Assembly (NCBI GenBank): GCA_947630425.1
Contig: CANRHN010000010.1
Span: forward strand, 1-43,500
Source of the DNA: an uncultured Clostridia bacterium
GTDB taxonomy: Bacteria; Bacillota; Clostridia; Christensenellales; CAG-314
Reading direction: 5' to 3'
Length of the DNA: 43,500 nucleotides
In this document: positions 31,511 to 41,500 of the stretch, one piece after another
How the letters are laid out: the number at the start of each line of letters is the position of its first letter
Numbering within the stretch: position 1 is the stretch's first letter
Translations under genes and position numbers: made by a program
Notes under the pieces: generated by a model
What the model saw: the letters and a program-made list of their open reading frames with translations, nothing else
The model's database searches: none
Told to the model about the DNA's origin: nothing

Positions 31511-31755
31511 GATTAGACAAATTTTTGAAGGTATCGCGTATACTCAAAAGGCGCACCGTTGCGCAGGAAGCCTGCGACGCGGGCAAGGTAGACGTCAACG
31601 GACGTTCCGCCAAATCGGGCTGTAAGCTCAAAGTGGGAGACACGGTTGCCGTTCACTTTGCGGGCGGCACGCTTACCTTTCGCGTAAAAATGCTGCGCGA
31701 GTCCGTCAAAAAGGAAGAAGCGGCGGACATGTACGAAATTTTGACGGAGCTATGA
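31507..31755 (+). CDS. rqcP: S4-domain protein RqcP
   Basis: An 82-residue RNA-binding protein consisting of one S4 domain: MRLDKFLKVSRILKRRTVA at the N-terminus and AGKVDVNGRSAKSGCKLKVG near 25-44. RqcP (YabO in Bacillus) assists RqcH in adding alanine tails on stalled 50S subunits, and it stabilises the P-site tRNA. The start overlaps recR and the stop overlaps ispDF, both by four bases (ATGA type). The close relative Hsp15/RlbA is an alternative name. Confidence 0.85.
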   Translation: MRLDKFLKVSRILKRRTVAQEACDAGKVDVNGRSAKSGCKLKVGDTVAVHFAGGTLTFRVKMLRESVKKEEAADMYEILTEL

Positions 31756-32825
31756 GGTACGCCATCATCGTTGCCGCGGGCAAATCCGAACGCTACGGCA
31801 AGGACAAATTGAATGAAATGCTGTTGGGCAAAACCGTTTTGCAGCACAGCGTGGACGTTTTCAAAGCGGTCGCCGACAAGGTGATCGTGGTGGGACGTCA
31901 CGTTGAGGGCACAACCTTTGCCGAGGGCGGCGAAACGCGCTTACAGTCGGTGTACAACGGCTTGCTTTGCGTAGGCGACGACGGCTTGGTGGCTATCCAC
32001 GACGGCGCGCGACCCTTTGTTACGCGACAATTTGTCGAGAGGCTTTTTGACGAAGCGGCAAAAGAGGGCAGCGCAGTTCCGCGTTTACCCCTTACCGACA
32101 CCCTTTATTGGGCAAGTCTGCCCTACGTTTCGGCGAACAGAGAGGATTACTTTTGCGTGCAAACTCCTCAGGTGTTCGACGTTTTTTTGCTTAAATCCGC
32201 TTACCAAACTGTTTTGACCAAGCAAACGGATTTTCAACGCTTTACCGACGACTCGTCGGTTTTTGCCTCTTGTTTGAACAAGCCCCATTTTGTCGATGGG
32301 CAGCACGGCAACATCAAGCTCACTTACCAAGACGATTTGCCCCTTTTTCGCGTGGGAAACGGCTTTGACGTCCACCCCTTTGAAGAGGGTTGCGGCGTTG
32401 TGTTGGGCGGCGTGAACATACCCTTTGACAAAAAGCTCAAAGGGCACTCCGACGCGGACGTGCTTTGCCACGCCCTTTGCGACGCCGTTTTGTCCGCAAG
32501 CGGCAACAAGGACATCGGACATCAATTTCCCGATTCCGACCCCGTCTACAAGGGCATTGACAGCACCATTTTGCTTGCGCGCTGCGTAGAAATTGCGCTG
32601 CAGGACGGGTTTGAGGTGGTCAACGTTTCCGCAACCGTCATTTGTCAAGAGCCGAAAATTGCGCCGCATGCCGAGGCTATGTCTCAACGCATTGCGCAGA
32701 TATGTAAAATTGCGCCGAACTGCGTAAGCATTTCCGCAACGACAACGGAACGCTTGGGCGCGTTGGGCAACGGCGACGGAATAGCCGCGGAAGCGGTGGT
32801 GCTTTTACGTAAATTTCAATTTTGA
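31752..32825 (+). CDS. ispDF: Bifunctional IspD/IspF (MEP pathway)
   Basis: A 357-residue fusion. Residues 1-195 are IspD (2-C-methyl-D-erythritol 4-phosphate cytidylyltransferase): IIVAAGKSERYGKDK at 5-19 and IHDGARPFV at 82-90. Residues 199-357 are IspF (MECDP synthase): RVGNGFDVHPF at 200-210 with metal ligands Asp206 and His208, HSDADVLCH at 232-240 with His240, and the ending TTTERLGALGNGDGIAAEA. It catalyses two non-consecutive steps; IspE, the step between, is elsewhere. It is the last gene of the run. A weak inverted repeat (GCGCTT/AAGCGC, 32829-32844) follows. Confidence 0.95.
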   Translation: MRYAIIVAAGKSERYGKDKLNEMLLGKTVLQHSVDVFKAVADKVIVVGRHVEGTTFAEGGETRLQSVYNGLLCVGDDGLVAIHDGARPFVTRQFVERLFDEAAKEGSAVPRLPLTDTLYWASLPYVSANREDYFCVQTPQVFDVFLLKSAYQTVLTKQTDFQRFTDDSSVFASCLNKPHFVDGQHGNIKLTYQDDLPLFRVGNGFDVHPFEEGCGVVLGGVNIPFDKKLKGHSDADVLCHALCDAVLSASGNKDIGHQFPDSDPVYKGIDSTILLARCVEIALQDGFEVVNVSATVICQEPKIAPHAEAMSQRIAQICKIAPNCVSISATTTERLGALGNGDGIAAEAVVLLRKFQF

Positions 32826-32850
32826 TTTGCGCTTTTTCAAGCGCGGCGCG

Positions 32851-33354
32851 TCAATTTTTCGAGTACTTTTCCAACAAATTTTTGAATGTTTCCAAATGCA
32901 GCTGTTCGTCCAGCAGTATGCGCTGTATTATTGCCGCAACCTGCTCGTTTTTGAGGACAAACAGCATTTTTTGATAGTCCGCAATGGCATTAAGCTCGCT
33001 TTGAACGTCGTCCATCAGCATTTTGGCGGGCGACGTTGCCTTTGACACCTGCGACGTGTTGAAAAAGGCGTTGGTGTTGGGACATTGCACGTAGCGCGGA
33101 CTTACTCCGAGCTTTAACATTGCTTTGCCGAGTATGTCTATGTGCTTCATTTCCGCAAAGGCAACGGACATAAGCGCGTCGGCAATTTCTTTTTCGATGT
33201 TGTCAAAGTAAAAATGGTGGTATACGTATTGCAGCACAGCCGCCAACTCGCCTTTCAGAGTGGCGTAGGCAAAGCTCAGAATGTTTCCGCTGCGGACGTC
33301 CGTTGTCAGTTCGTCTGCGGAAGGGTATGGAAGGTCAAGTACAAGCGGTTTCAT
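32851..33354 (-). CDS. Ferritin-like di-metal protein
   Basis: A 167-residue helix bundle. Two metal-type motifs are visible: AFAEMKHIDILG (ExxH, near 71-82) and LLDEQLHLETF (ExxH, near 147-157). Acidic partners lie in KGELAAVLQYVYHHFYFDN near 36-54 and in DDVQSELNAIADYQ near 116-129. This fits the ferritin/manganese-catalase-like superfamily. It may handle peroxide or iron; the exact activity is unknown. AAGGAG precedes the ATG at 33354; the longer in-frame reading to 33612 runs through the divergent gene. The ispDF gene converges on it. Confidence 0.8.
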   Translation of the reverse strand: MKPLVLDLPYPSADELTTDVRSGNILSFAYATLKGELAAVLQYVYHHFYFDNIEKEIADALMSVAFAEMKHIDILGKAMLKLGVSPRYVQCPNTNAFFNTSQVSKATSPAKMLMDDVQSELNAIADYQKMLFVLKNEQVAAIIQRILLDEQLHLETFKNLLEKYSKN

Positions 33355-33392
33355 ATTTTCTCCTTGTTCAATGTATGAAGCGTTTGTCCGTT

Positions 33393-33422
33393 GTGTCAAA
33401 GCAAATTTTCCAAACATATAAT
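33393..33422 (+). promoter_or_regulatory. Promoter of the glycosyltransferase gene, probably leaderless
   Basis: Perfect TATAAT at 33417-33422 with a weak GTGTCA -35 at 33393-33398 (18 bp). The ATG at 33429 is 7 bases after the -10, with no Shine-Dalgarno sequence. Confidence 0.6.
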
Positions 33423-33428
33423 TTGAAT

Positions 33429-34454
33429 ATGAAGCTGTCCGTAACGTTGATAGTAAAAAACGAAGAAAGCAATCTTGCCCGTCTGTTGCCGCAGCTTGGC
33501 TTTGCCGACGAGGTGATAGTGGCGGACACGGGTTCTGCGGACAACACCGTTGCCGTAGCCGAACGGCACAACGCCAAGGTCTTTTTCTGCGAGTGGGCAA
33601 ACGATTTTTCAAAGGCGCGCAACTTTGCTTTCAAGCATGCGCAGGGAGACTTTGTGATGTGGTTGGACGCCGACGACGTTTTGCCCGAAAAAACGCAAAA
33701 AACGCTAATGGGGTGGAAAAACTGCGCCCATCCCGCCGATTTTTACTACATGCGTTACCGCATGGACGGAGACTTTCCCTTTTGGTTCTGGCGCGAACGG
33801 ATCGTAAAAAATTGTCCGCAGTGCCGTTTTCGCGGATTCATACACGAGGCAATCGCGCCCTTCGGCAGGGTGGAGTATCTTGATTGCGAAGTCATTCACA
33901 AGCCTACGGCAACGCACCAAGCGCGCAACCTTGCCGTTTACCGCCAAGCGCAGAAAGAAAAAAGGCGGTTTTCTCTGCGCGACAAGTACTACTTTGCCCG
34001 TACCCTGCTGGAAAACGACCTTGAAAAAGAGGCGTTGCCCGTTTTGCGCGCATTTGCAGCCAACTCTCGAGCCGACGTTGCGGACAGGGTGGAAGCGTAC
34101 AAACTGCTTGCCCGCATTTTTGCCGCAACCGACCCCGCGCTGTCTCTGAAGTACCTGTCACGTTCCGTCCGCTTGCTTCCGCCGAGCGGCGAGGTGTGTT
34201 GTTTGTTCGGGCAAATCTACTTTGACGCGCAAAATTGGCGTTCCGCTTGCGAGTGGTACAGAATGGCTCTTGCAAGCCGCAGTCAAAGCGGTTTTGTCAA
34301 CGAGTACTACACGGGATTTTTGCCCAACGTGCAGCTGTCGGTGTGCTTGTGGAAAATGGGCGACGTCACTTCCGCACGCGTTTTTCACCGCGCGGCAAAG
34401 TCCATAGCTCCGCACAACGCCGTGGTGTTGGCAAACGAAGCCTTTTTCAAATAG
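33429..34454 (+). CDS. Family 2 glycosyltransferase with helical-repeat tail
   Basis: A 341-residue protein. The N-terminal GT-A domain (about 1-190) begins LSVTLIVKNEESNLARLLPQ. It has EVIVADTGSADNT (28-40) and the metal-binding WLDADDVLP near 77-85, and RFRGFIHEAI near 134. The C-terminal half (about 200-341) is helical and TPR-like (EALPVLRAFA; AYKLLARIFAA; WRSACEWYRMALAS). No membrane helix is seen. The sugar and acceptor are unknown; related proteins glycosylate cell-surface molecules or peptides. The ATG at 33429 starts the conserved first strand. Confidence 0.87.
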   Translation: MKLSVTLIVKNEESNLARLLPQLGFADEVIVADTGSADNTVAVAERHNAKVFFCEWANDFSKARNFAFKHAQGDFVMWLDADDVLPEKTQKTLMGWKNCAHPADFYYMRYRMDGDFPFWFWRERIVKNCPQCRFRGFIHEAIAPFGRVEYLDCEVIHKPTATHQARNLAVYRQAQKEKRRFSLRDKYYFARTLLENDLEKEALPVLRAFAANSRADVADRVEAYKLLARIFAATDPALSLKYLSRSVRLLPPSGEVCCLFGQIYFDAQNWRSACEWYRMALASRSQSGFVNEYYTGFLPNVQLSVCLWKMGDVTSARVFHRAAKSIAPHNAVVLANEAFFK

Positions 34455-34508
34455 AATAAACTTATATTTTCCATAAATTTTAGCGATAAATATTAGTTCG
34501 TTTATCAC

Positions 34509-34537
34509 TTGACACTGCCGATACAAAAAACTATAAT
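34509..34537 (+). promoter_or_regulatory. Consensus promoter of the glycolytic operon
   Basis: TTGACA at 34509-34514, exactly 17 bp, TATAAT at 34532-34537. Confidence 0.92.
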
Positions 34538-34600
34538 TGTATAGGACAAAGTTGCGCCTTACGCCGCAACCCTCTAAAACTATTTCCAAGGAGCAAAAAG

Positions 34601-35914
34601 ATGAACAAAAAAAGCATCAAGGACGTAAACGTAAAGGGCAAAAAATGTTTGGTACGCGTGGATTTTAACGTGCCGATGAAGGACGGAGTTATAACGGACG
34701 AAAACCGCATCAACGGCGCGCTTCCCACCATCAAATATCTGATGGAGCAGGGCGCAAAGGTAATTCTTTGCTCGCATTTGGGCAAGCCTCACAACATTTT
34801 CACTCCCAACTTTAAGCTCAACAAAAAGGAAAAGGCGGCTCTCGACGCGCTTCCCGAAGAGGAACGCGCTTCCGCCAAGGAAGAAATGGTAGCCAAGGCG
34901 CTGAAAAACGACGCCCAAAAATTCACCCTTCGTCCCGTTGCGGAAAGGCTCAACCAACTGCTTGACGGCAAGGTTACCTTTGCGACGGACATCGTTGGAG
35001 AGGACGCTTGCGCCAAGGTTGCCGCTTTGAAGGAAGGAGAGGTTGTGCTTCTCGAAAACACCCGTTTCGACGCGGGCGAAGAGGCGCGCGACGAGGAATT
35101 TTGCCGCAAGCTTGCCGCTTTTGCCGACGTCTACGTCAACGACGCTTTCGGTACGGCTCACCGTTCCCATGCCAGCACGGCTGCCATAGTGGAGTACGGT
35201 TTTGTCAAGGACGCAGTGTGCGGTTTCCTCATCGAAAAGGAGCTTTCCGTCATGGCGGACGCTTTGGAGCATCCCGTACACCCCTTTGTTGCCATTTTGG
35301 GCGGCGCAAAGGTCAGCGACAAGCTCAACGTCATCAACAATTTGCTCAACAAGTGCGACACGCTCATCATAGGCGGCGGCATGGCGTACACCTTCCTCAA
35401 GGCGCAGGGCTACGAAATCGGCAAATCGCTCCTCGACGCGGAAAAGCTGGATTACTGCCGTGAAATGTTGGAAAAAGCCAAGTCGGAAGGCAAACGCATA
35501 GTGTTGCCCGTGGACGCGGTCACCATTCCCGAGTTCCCGAACCCCATTGACGCGCCCGTACAAACAACGGTGGTGGACGTGGCTCACATTCCCGCCGATC
35601 GCGAAGGCGCGGACATCGGACCCAAGAGCTGCGAGCTGTTTGCGCAAATTATCAAGCAAGCAAAAACCGTCATCTGGAACGGACCCATGGGTGTGTTTGA
35701 AAATCCCACCCTTGCCAAGGGCACAAACGCCGTGGCAAAGGCAATGGCGGAGAGCAACGCAACCACAATTATAGGCGGCGGCGACAGCGCGGCGGCTGTT
35801 ACGCAACTCGGTTATGCGGACAAAATGACACACGTGTCCACAGGCGGCGGCGCAAGTCTCGAGCTGTTCGAGGGCAAGGTGCTTCCCGGTATTGCCTGCC
35901 TTAACGAAAAGTAA
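34601..35914 (+). CDS. pgk: Phosphoglycerate kinase
   Basis: A 437-residue glycolytic enzyme that makes ATP from 1,3-bisphosphoglycerate. [11 protein letters not shown] is at 16-26, SHLGKP at 58-63, and GGAKVSDKL and NGPMGVFE are in the second domain. The nucleotide-binding GGGDSAAAV is near 388. Typical enzymes have 390-415 residues; the excess is a Lys/Glu-rich stretch at about 67-106 between SHLGKP and [17 protein letters not shown] precedes the ATG. It is first in the operon with tpiA and gpmI. Confidence 0.96.
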   Translation: MNKKSIKDVNVKGKKCLVRVDFNVPMKDGVITDENRINGALPTIKYLMEQGAKVILCSHLGKPHNIFTPNFKLNKKEKAALDALPEEERASAKEEMVAKALKNDAQKFTLRPVAERLNQLLDGKVTFATDIVGEDACAKVAALKEGEVVLLENTRFDAGEEARDEEFCRKLAAFADVYVNDAFGTAHRSHASTAAIVEYGFVKDAVCGFLIEKELSVMADALEHPVHPFVAILGGAKVSDKLNVINNLLNKCDTLIIGGGMAYTFLKAQGYEIGKSLLDAEKLDYCREMLEKAKSEGKRIVLPVDAVTIPEFPNPIDAPVQTTVVDVAHIPADREGADIGPKSCELFAQIIKQAKTVIWNGPMGVFENPTLAKGTNAVAKAMAESNATTIIGGGDSAAAVTQLGYADKMTHVSTGGGASLELFEGKVLPGIACLNEK

Positions 35915-35929
35915 GCGTAGAGGTCAACC

Positions 35930-36679
35930 ATGAAAAACAAAATCATTGCAGGAAATTGGAAAATGAACAAAACCCGCGCCGAAGCGGAAGCTCTCATCAA
36001 GGAGCTTGTTCCCCTCGTTGCGGACGCACGCAACACCGTCATCATTTGCGTACCCTTTACCGATTTGCAAAGTGCGGTGGAGCTTACTCGCGGCACAAAC
36101 ATTCACGTCGGCGCGCAAAACTGCCATTGGAAGGAGTCGGGCGCGTTTACGGGAGAAATTGCCCCCTCCATGCTGCGCGAATTGGGCGTTGAGTACGTCG
36201 TCATCGGTCACAGCGAACGCCGCACCTACTTCGGCGAGACGGACGCAACTGTGCTTGCGCGCACAAAAGCCGCCCTCAACGCCGGCTTAAAGCCCATTGT
36301 GTGCATAGGCGAAACGCTTGCCGAACGTCAAAGCGGCAAAATGGAAGAAGTGCTTACTCGTCAGGTGTCTGAGGGCTTTAAGGACGTCACCGCGGAGGAG
36401 CTTCAGCGCGTTACGGTCGCCTACGAGCCTGTTTGGGCAATCGGCACGGGAGTTACCGCCACCGACGAGCAGGCAAACGACGCCATCAAGTACATTCGCG
36501 GAGTGTTTGCGGAAAAGTACGGCAAGGCGGCAGCGGAAGCGTTGTACATTCAGTACGGCGGCAGCATGAACGACGGCAACGCCAAGGGACTGCTGAACAT
36601 GTCCGACGTGGACGGCGGACTTATCGGCGGAGCAAGCCTTGTTGCAAGCAAATTCGCGGCAATTGTTCACGCTCACTGA
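35930..36679 (+). CDS. tpiA: Triosephosphate isomerase
   Basis: A 249-residue TIM-barrel enzyme interconverting dihydroxyacetone phosphate and glyceraldehyde 3-phosphate. Active-site groups: GNWKMNK at 8-14 (Lys11), VVIGHSERR near 92-100 (His) and [11 protein letters not shown] near 164-174 (Glu). The phosphate loop is YGGSMND near 208-214. It lies 15 bases after pgk, with GAGG upstream. Confidence 0.97.
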   Translation: MKNKIIAGNWKMNKTRAEAEALIKELVPLVADARNTVIICVPFTDLQSAVELTRGTNIHVGAQNCHWKESGAFTGEIAPSMLRELGVEYVVIGHSERRTYFGETDATVLARTKAALNAGLKPIVCIGETLAERQSGKMEEVLTRQVSEGFKDVTAEELQRVTVAYEPVWAIGTGVTATDEQANDAIKYIRGVFAEKYGKAAAEALYIQYGGSMNDGNAKGLLNMSDVDGGLIGGASLVASKFAAIVHAH

Positions 36680-36692
36680 CAACACAAACTCA

Positions 36693-36718
36693 ACGACGGT
36701 TGCTTTTGCAGCCGTCGT
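36693..36718 (+). other. Intercistronic stem-loop between tpiA and gpmI
   Basis: ACGACGGTTGC pairs with GCAGCCGTCGT (11 bp, one G-T) around TTTT. No T tract follows, so it is not a normal terminator. It may protect the upstream mRNA or be a processing site. Confidence 0.6.
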
Positions 36719-36755
36719 AACTGCGTAAAATCACGTAAAAGGAAGCAAAAATTTT

Positions 36756-38306
36756 ATGAACAAACGTCTGACAGCTTTGATAATCATGGACGGCTACGGC
36801 TTGTCCAAGGAAGAAAAGGGCAACGCCATAGGAGTGGAGTGTTCCCCCTATGTGCGCTATCTTATGCACAACTACCCCACAACCACGCTTAACGCCAGCG
36901 GTCTTGCCGTCGGTCTGCCCGAGGGACAAATGGGCAACAGCGAGGTGGGACACCTCAACATGGGCGCAGGCAGGGTCATCTATCAGGATCTGACCCGCAT
37001 CACCAAGTCCATTCAAGATGGCGATTTCTTTGCCAACCCCGCCTTTTTGGGTGCGATAGAGTCGGCAAAAAAAGCGGGCGGCAAGCTGCATCTTATGGGA
37101 CTTTGCAGCAACGGCGGCGTACACTCGCACATCACGCACCTTTTTGCGCTTGTGGAACTTGCAAAGCGCGAGGGGCTTGACAACGTTTACATACATTGCT
37201 ATATGGACGGCAGAGACGTCTCCCCCACAAGCGGCGCGGGCTTTGTGGAGCAGCTGCAAAACAAGCTTGACGAGCTGAATTTCGGTTCGATTGCAACGGT
37301 TTGCGGCAGGTACTACGCCATGGATCGCGACAACCGTTGGGATCGCGTGGAAAAAGCCTACGACATGCTGTTGGGCAATTGTCAAAACACGGCGACAAAC
37401 CCCGTGGAAGCTCTTAAAGCAAGCTACGAGCAGGGCGTCACGGACGAATTTGTGTTGCCCACCGTCATCACTCGCGACGACGGCACGCCCGTTGCCACGG
37501 TGGAAAACGGCGACAGCGTGATTTTCTTCAATTTCCGTCCCGACCGCGCCCGCGAGATGACGCGCGCATTTACTCAAAGCGGCTTTGACGGATTTTCGCT
37601 GCACGGACGTCAACGTCACGTTCATTGGGTTTGCATGACGCAGTACGACGAAAAATTCGAGGGTGTAGACATTGCTTACCGTCCGGAAACGTACGTCAAC
37701 ACCTTGGGCGAATATCTTTCCAAATTGGGCAAAACGCAGCTGCGCATTGCCGAGACGGAAAAGTACGCTCACGTCACGTTTTTCTTCAACGGCGGAGTGG
37801 AAGCGCCCAATCCAAACGAAACGCGCATTTTGGTGGCTTCGCCCAAGGTTGCCACATACGATCTGCAACCGGAAATGTCCGCCGAAGAGGTGTGCAACCG
37901 CGCCATTGCCGAAGTGGAAAAGGAGCGTTACGACGTGATGATACTCAACTTTGCCAATTGCGACATGGTGGGGCACACGGGGGTCATTCCCGCAACGGAA
38001 AAGGCGGTTGCCACCGTAGACAACTGCGTTCGCCGTTTGGTGGAGAGCATTTTGTCCCACGGCGGCAGAGCTTTTGTGACGGCGGATCACGGCAACGCGG
38101 AAAAGATGTTGGACGAAAACGGCGCGCCCTTTACCGCGCACACCACAAACAAAGTGCCCTTTATACTTGTTGACGAGGAGCTGCGGGACAAGGTAAGCCT
38201 TTCCGAAGGCGCGCTGTGCGACATTGCGCCCACGTTGCTCTACGTTATGGGCGAGGAAATCCCCGCCGAAATGACAGGAAAAGTGCTTATTAGCCACAAA
38301 CGATGA
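36756..38306 (+). CDS. gpmI: 2,3-bisphosphoglycerate-independent phosphoglycerate mutase
   Basis: A 516-residue di-manganese enzyme of the alkaline phosphatase superfamily, converting 3- to 2-phosphoglycerate. Metal ligand Asp12 is in IIMDGYGLS and the phosphorylated Ser62 in GNSEVGHLNMGAG. YMDGRDVSPTSG is near 148-159. The second metal site has DMVGHTGV near 408 and TADHGNAEKM near 443. Full length. AAGGAAG precedes the ATG. Confidence 0.97.
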   Translation: MNKRLTALIIMDGYGLSKEEKGNAIGVECSPYVRYLMHNYPTTTLNASGLAVGLPEGQMGNSEVGHLNMGAGRVIYQDLTRITKSIQDGDFFANPAFLGAIESAKKAGGKLHLMGLCSNGGVHSHITHLFALVELAKREGLDNVYIHCYMDGRDVSPTSGAGFVEQLQNKLDELNFGSIATVCGRYYAMDRDNRWDRVEKAYDMLLGNCQNTATNPVEALKASYEQGVTDEFVLPTVITRDDGTPVATVENGDSVIFFNFRPDRAREMTRAFTQSGFDGFSLHGRQRHVHWVCMTQYDEKFEGVDIAYRPETYVNTLGEYLSKLGKTQLRIAETEKYAHVTFFFNGGVEAPNPNETRILVASPKVATYDLQPEMSAEEVCNRAIAEVEKERYDVMILNFANCDMVGHTGVIPATEKAVATVDNCVRRLVESILSHGGRAFVTADHGNAEKMLDENGAPFTAHTTNKVPFILVDEELRDKVSLSEGALCDIAPTLLYVMGEEIPAEMTGKVLISHKR

Positions 38307-38347
38307 AAAGATATTTATAAAATTACTTGTTCAAAACAATAATTGAC

Positions 38348-38378
38348 GGGGCGGCGCAAATGCGACGCTTCGTTTTTT
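38348..38378 (+). terminator. Intrinsic terminator after gpmI
   Basis: GGGGCGGCGC pairs with GCGACGCTTC (two G-T pairs, one mismatch) around AAAT, followed by G and six T. Confidence 0.72.
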
Positions 38379-38452
38379 GCGCGTTTTGGGGCGAAAAAGG
38401 GCGAAAAATAAAAAATATTTTCAACTAATTTTCATTTTTTACACTCAATTGT

Positions 38453-38481
38453 TTTACAACTCGGGCATTTTATGGTATTCT
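38453..38481 (+). promoter_or_regulatory. Promoter of the large lipoprotein gene
   Basis: TTTACA at 38453-38458, 17 bp, TATTCT at 38476-38481. A hairpin AGGGCA-ATTTTT-TGCCCT (38504-38522 region) lies in the leader. Confidence 0.6.
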
Positions 38482-38567
38482 GTTTTCATATTATTTTTTC
38501 TTAAGGGCAATTTTTTGCCCTAAAAACAATGGAAAAGGTAATGAGTTAGCTATAGGAGGGCATAACA

Positions 38568-41500
38568 ATGAAACACACCAAAAAGCTTTTGCTTGCAGTG
38601 CTTTGCGTGGCATTGGTGCTTGCAAGTACCTTGTTGGTTGTTGCTGCTTGCGGTCCGAAAACTTACACGGTCACCTTGGAGCAGTACGACAAAACACAAG
38701 GAACTGTTCAGTACACTTTGCCTGCAGAGGGCGAAGCCTATACTGAAAAAGAAAACGTCACGGTAACAGTTACCCCCGCGGAAGGTTACGAAGTGGGTAG
38801 CGTCAAGGTCAACGGCACAGAAGTGCAGTTGGAAAACGGCGCATACTCATTCAAAATTGCGCAAGACACAACCATTTCGGTCACGTTCAGAAAACTGCTC
38901 AACGTCACCGTTACGGTCAACATTCCCGAGGGTATCACCAACAGCGACAGCTGGCTGAGCGCACCTGCCAACGGCACAAAGTATGCCGACGGCGAAACGG
39001 TAACTTTGACGCTTGTGCCGCATGCCGACTACGAAATCGAAAGCGTCAAAATCGGTACGCAAACGCTTACCGCCGCAGACGGCAAGTACACGTTCCAAGC
39101 GACAACCGATCCCACCGAGGTACAAGTCACCGTCAAAAAGGTCAAGTTCTCGGTAACGGTTTCTTCCACACCGGAAGCGGGCGGCACGGCATTGCTTAGT
39201 CAACCCGAAGCGGGAGCAGGACAAAAGTACGCTCTCAATGAGGAAGTAACTTTGACTGTGGCGGCGAACGAAAACTACACTGTCAAGTCCATCACCATCA
39301 ACGGCGTGGCGCAACAGGATGTAAGCCAAGAAACGTACACAATCACCGTAACTGAAGACACGACAATTGAGGTGGAGTTTGCTCCCACTTACGCAGTGAA
39401 CGTTCACCGCAATCCGGAAGCGGGCGGCACGGCAACGCTCGAACCGCAACAAGCTCGCTACAATGAGGGCGCAGAAGTGACCCTTACCGTCAGCGCGGCG
39501 GCAAACTATGTGTTGGATTATGTTCAGGTGAATGGTCGTACCGTTGCTCCCGACACAGAAGAGGGCAACACCTACACCTTCAACGTTACGCGCGACACCG
39601 ACATCGATGTGAATTTCATCACCTACACGGCGTCTGTTCTCAGGTCTGTTCAGGGTTCTGCTCGTTTTGAAGGAACGGTAACTTGGGGCGGCTACAGCAC
39701 GGACGTGTTGGCGATCTTCGACGAAACTCCGGGTAGCCAATCATTGCTTTTAGAGCAAAGTGACAGCGGTTACTACTCCTATGTTCTTGCGGGAGTAAAA
39801 CAAAGCGGCAAACTGTATGCTGTTATGCACGATCCCGAACACGCGGGCAGGGCGCAATATCTTCCGGTTACCGCGGCGGATAAACAACCGATTGACTACA
39901 ACACGTACAACAACCCGTTTGCGTCTCTTGTCGAGGCAAATTTGACAAGTGCGGGCGACGGTTTGTGGACGGTCAGCAACGATATTGCCGCAAACATCAT
40001 TCTAAGATTGGCGCGTAATGCAGTCACGGTTTCCTCTGTTCAATTGCACGAAGAGGACGGCAAGATTGTTTCTATCAACATCACGGCAACAATTCAAGTC
40101 AGCGTTTCCGGACAGCCTCAATCGATTTCTTACACGGCAGAGTTCGAGGTCAGCGAACACGGCACGGCAGCTGTTCCCGAAAACATGATCGGCAACGCTC
40201 CTACAGACAGCAATTTCAAAAATGCGTTGACAAAGGCTGCCGCTGCCGACAGTTACAGCCTTACGGCGGAATTTTTGGGACAAACCATAAAACTCGTTTA
40301 TGCGGACAATGCTTTCTACCGTATCTCCGAAAATGGTGGCAGCGGCTACTATGAACGTGTGGACGGCAGCGTTTGGAGCTTTACTTACAATGACGTTGAC
40401 AAACAATTCGTCAAAGGCGAGCAAGTGCTTGCTTCCGGCGGTATTGCTGCAATCAACGCTGTGTTTGACATTCAAGACGAGGACGGCGACTACTACAGTC
40501 TGTTCTACAACGCAGGAAACGGCGCGTACAAAATCTATGCCAACGATCAATTTGCTTTGACTCAAGACACAGGTATAGTGGGTTACCTTGCATACTACTT
40601 CTTTGACGTACAGCCCTTAGGATTTTCGTCATACTTGCCAAATGCTTTGGATATCACCATTACATTGGGTCAGGACGGAGCTTTAACCGTTGAAATTCCT
40701 TGCTATATCAGTTACAACGGTGCCGGTTACGCAGTTCCGCTTTCTCTCTCATTCAGCGCTTTCGGTACAACCGAACTTCCGTTTGAAATTCCTCAATCGG
40801 AAATTGACGGTTCTGTCGATCCCGCCTATGTCGGCAGCTGGGTTTGCGACGACAACGGACTGCTTGTAGAAGTTGGTCTTGACGACATCGCTGTAGACGG
40901 TACTACGGCTTCGTCTGTTACAGCCAATCCCGACGGCAGTTTGAGGGTTGTATGCGGAGACGAAGAGTACACGTTGACCTTTGCCGGCGACGGCGCAACC
41001 ATTGTCGGTATGGACAAGGTAGAACACAAGCTTCGCAAGATGCTTTGCGCTTGGGAAAACTTTGTTGGCGTGTATGAAGGCGACGACGGTGAATATACTG
41101 TCTATCTTGAAATCACAGTTGACGGAAGTGTTGTCATTACCATCGGAGACGGAAGTGCAAACAAATTGGAAATCAGCGACTTCGAGTGGCACAATGAAGA
41201 CGGAACAGACGTTCTTGAGATGCTTTGGAATTATGTCGACGACGAACAAACCATTCCCATTTACGTCGATCTTACGTTGGTGGAGAAAAATGCTATCATC
41301 GAGTTCTTTATGTACTATGAACAAGAGGATAAACTCTACTACATATTCCTGCTCAACCTGTATGCCGACGATTACGAAGGCGTTCACGACAACGATCCCA
41401 CTCCGTACTACGGAACTTACACGGGCGAAACAAGCAGCCAAAACACTCTTCAAATCAACGAGGAAGGCATCACGCTCAAGTTGGACGGACAAAACATTAA

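Noticed and set aside
36690..38297. 535-codon reverse-strand open frame opposite gpmI
   Set aside because: A shadow frame. gpmI on the + strand has all catalytic motifs and full length.
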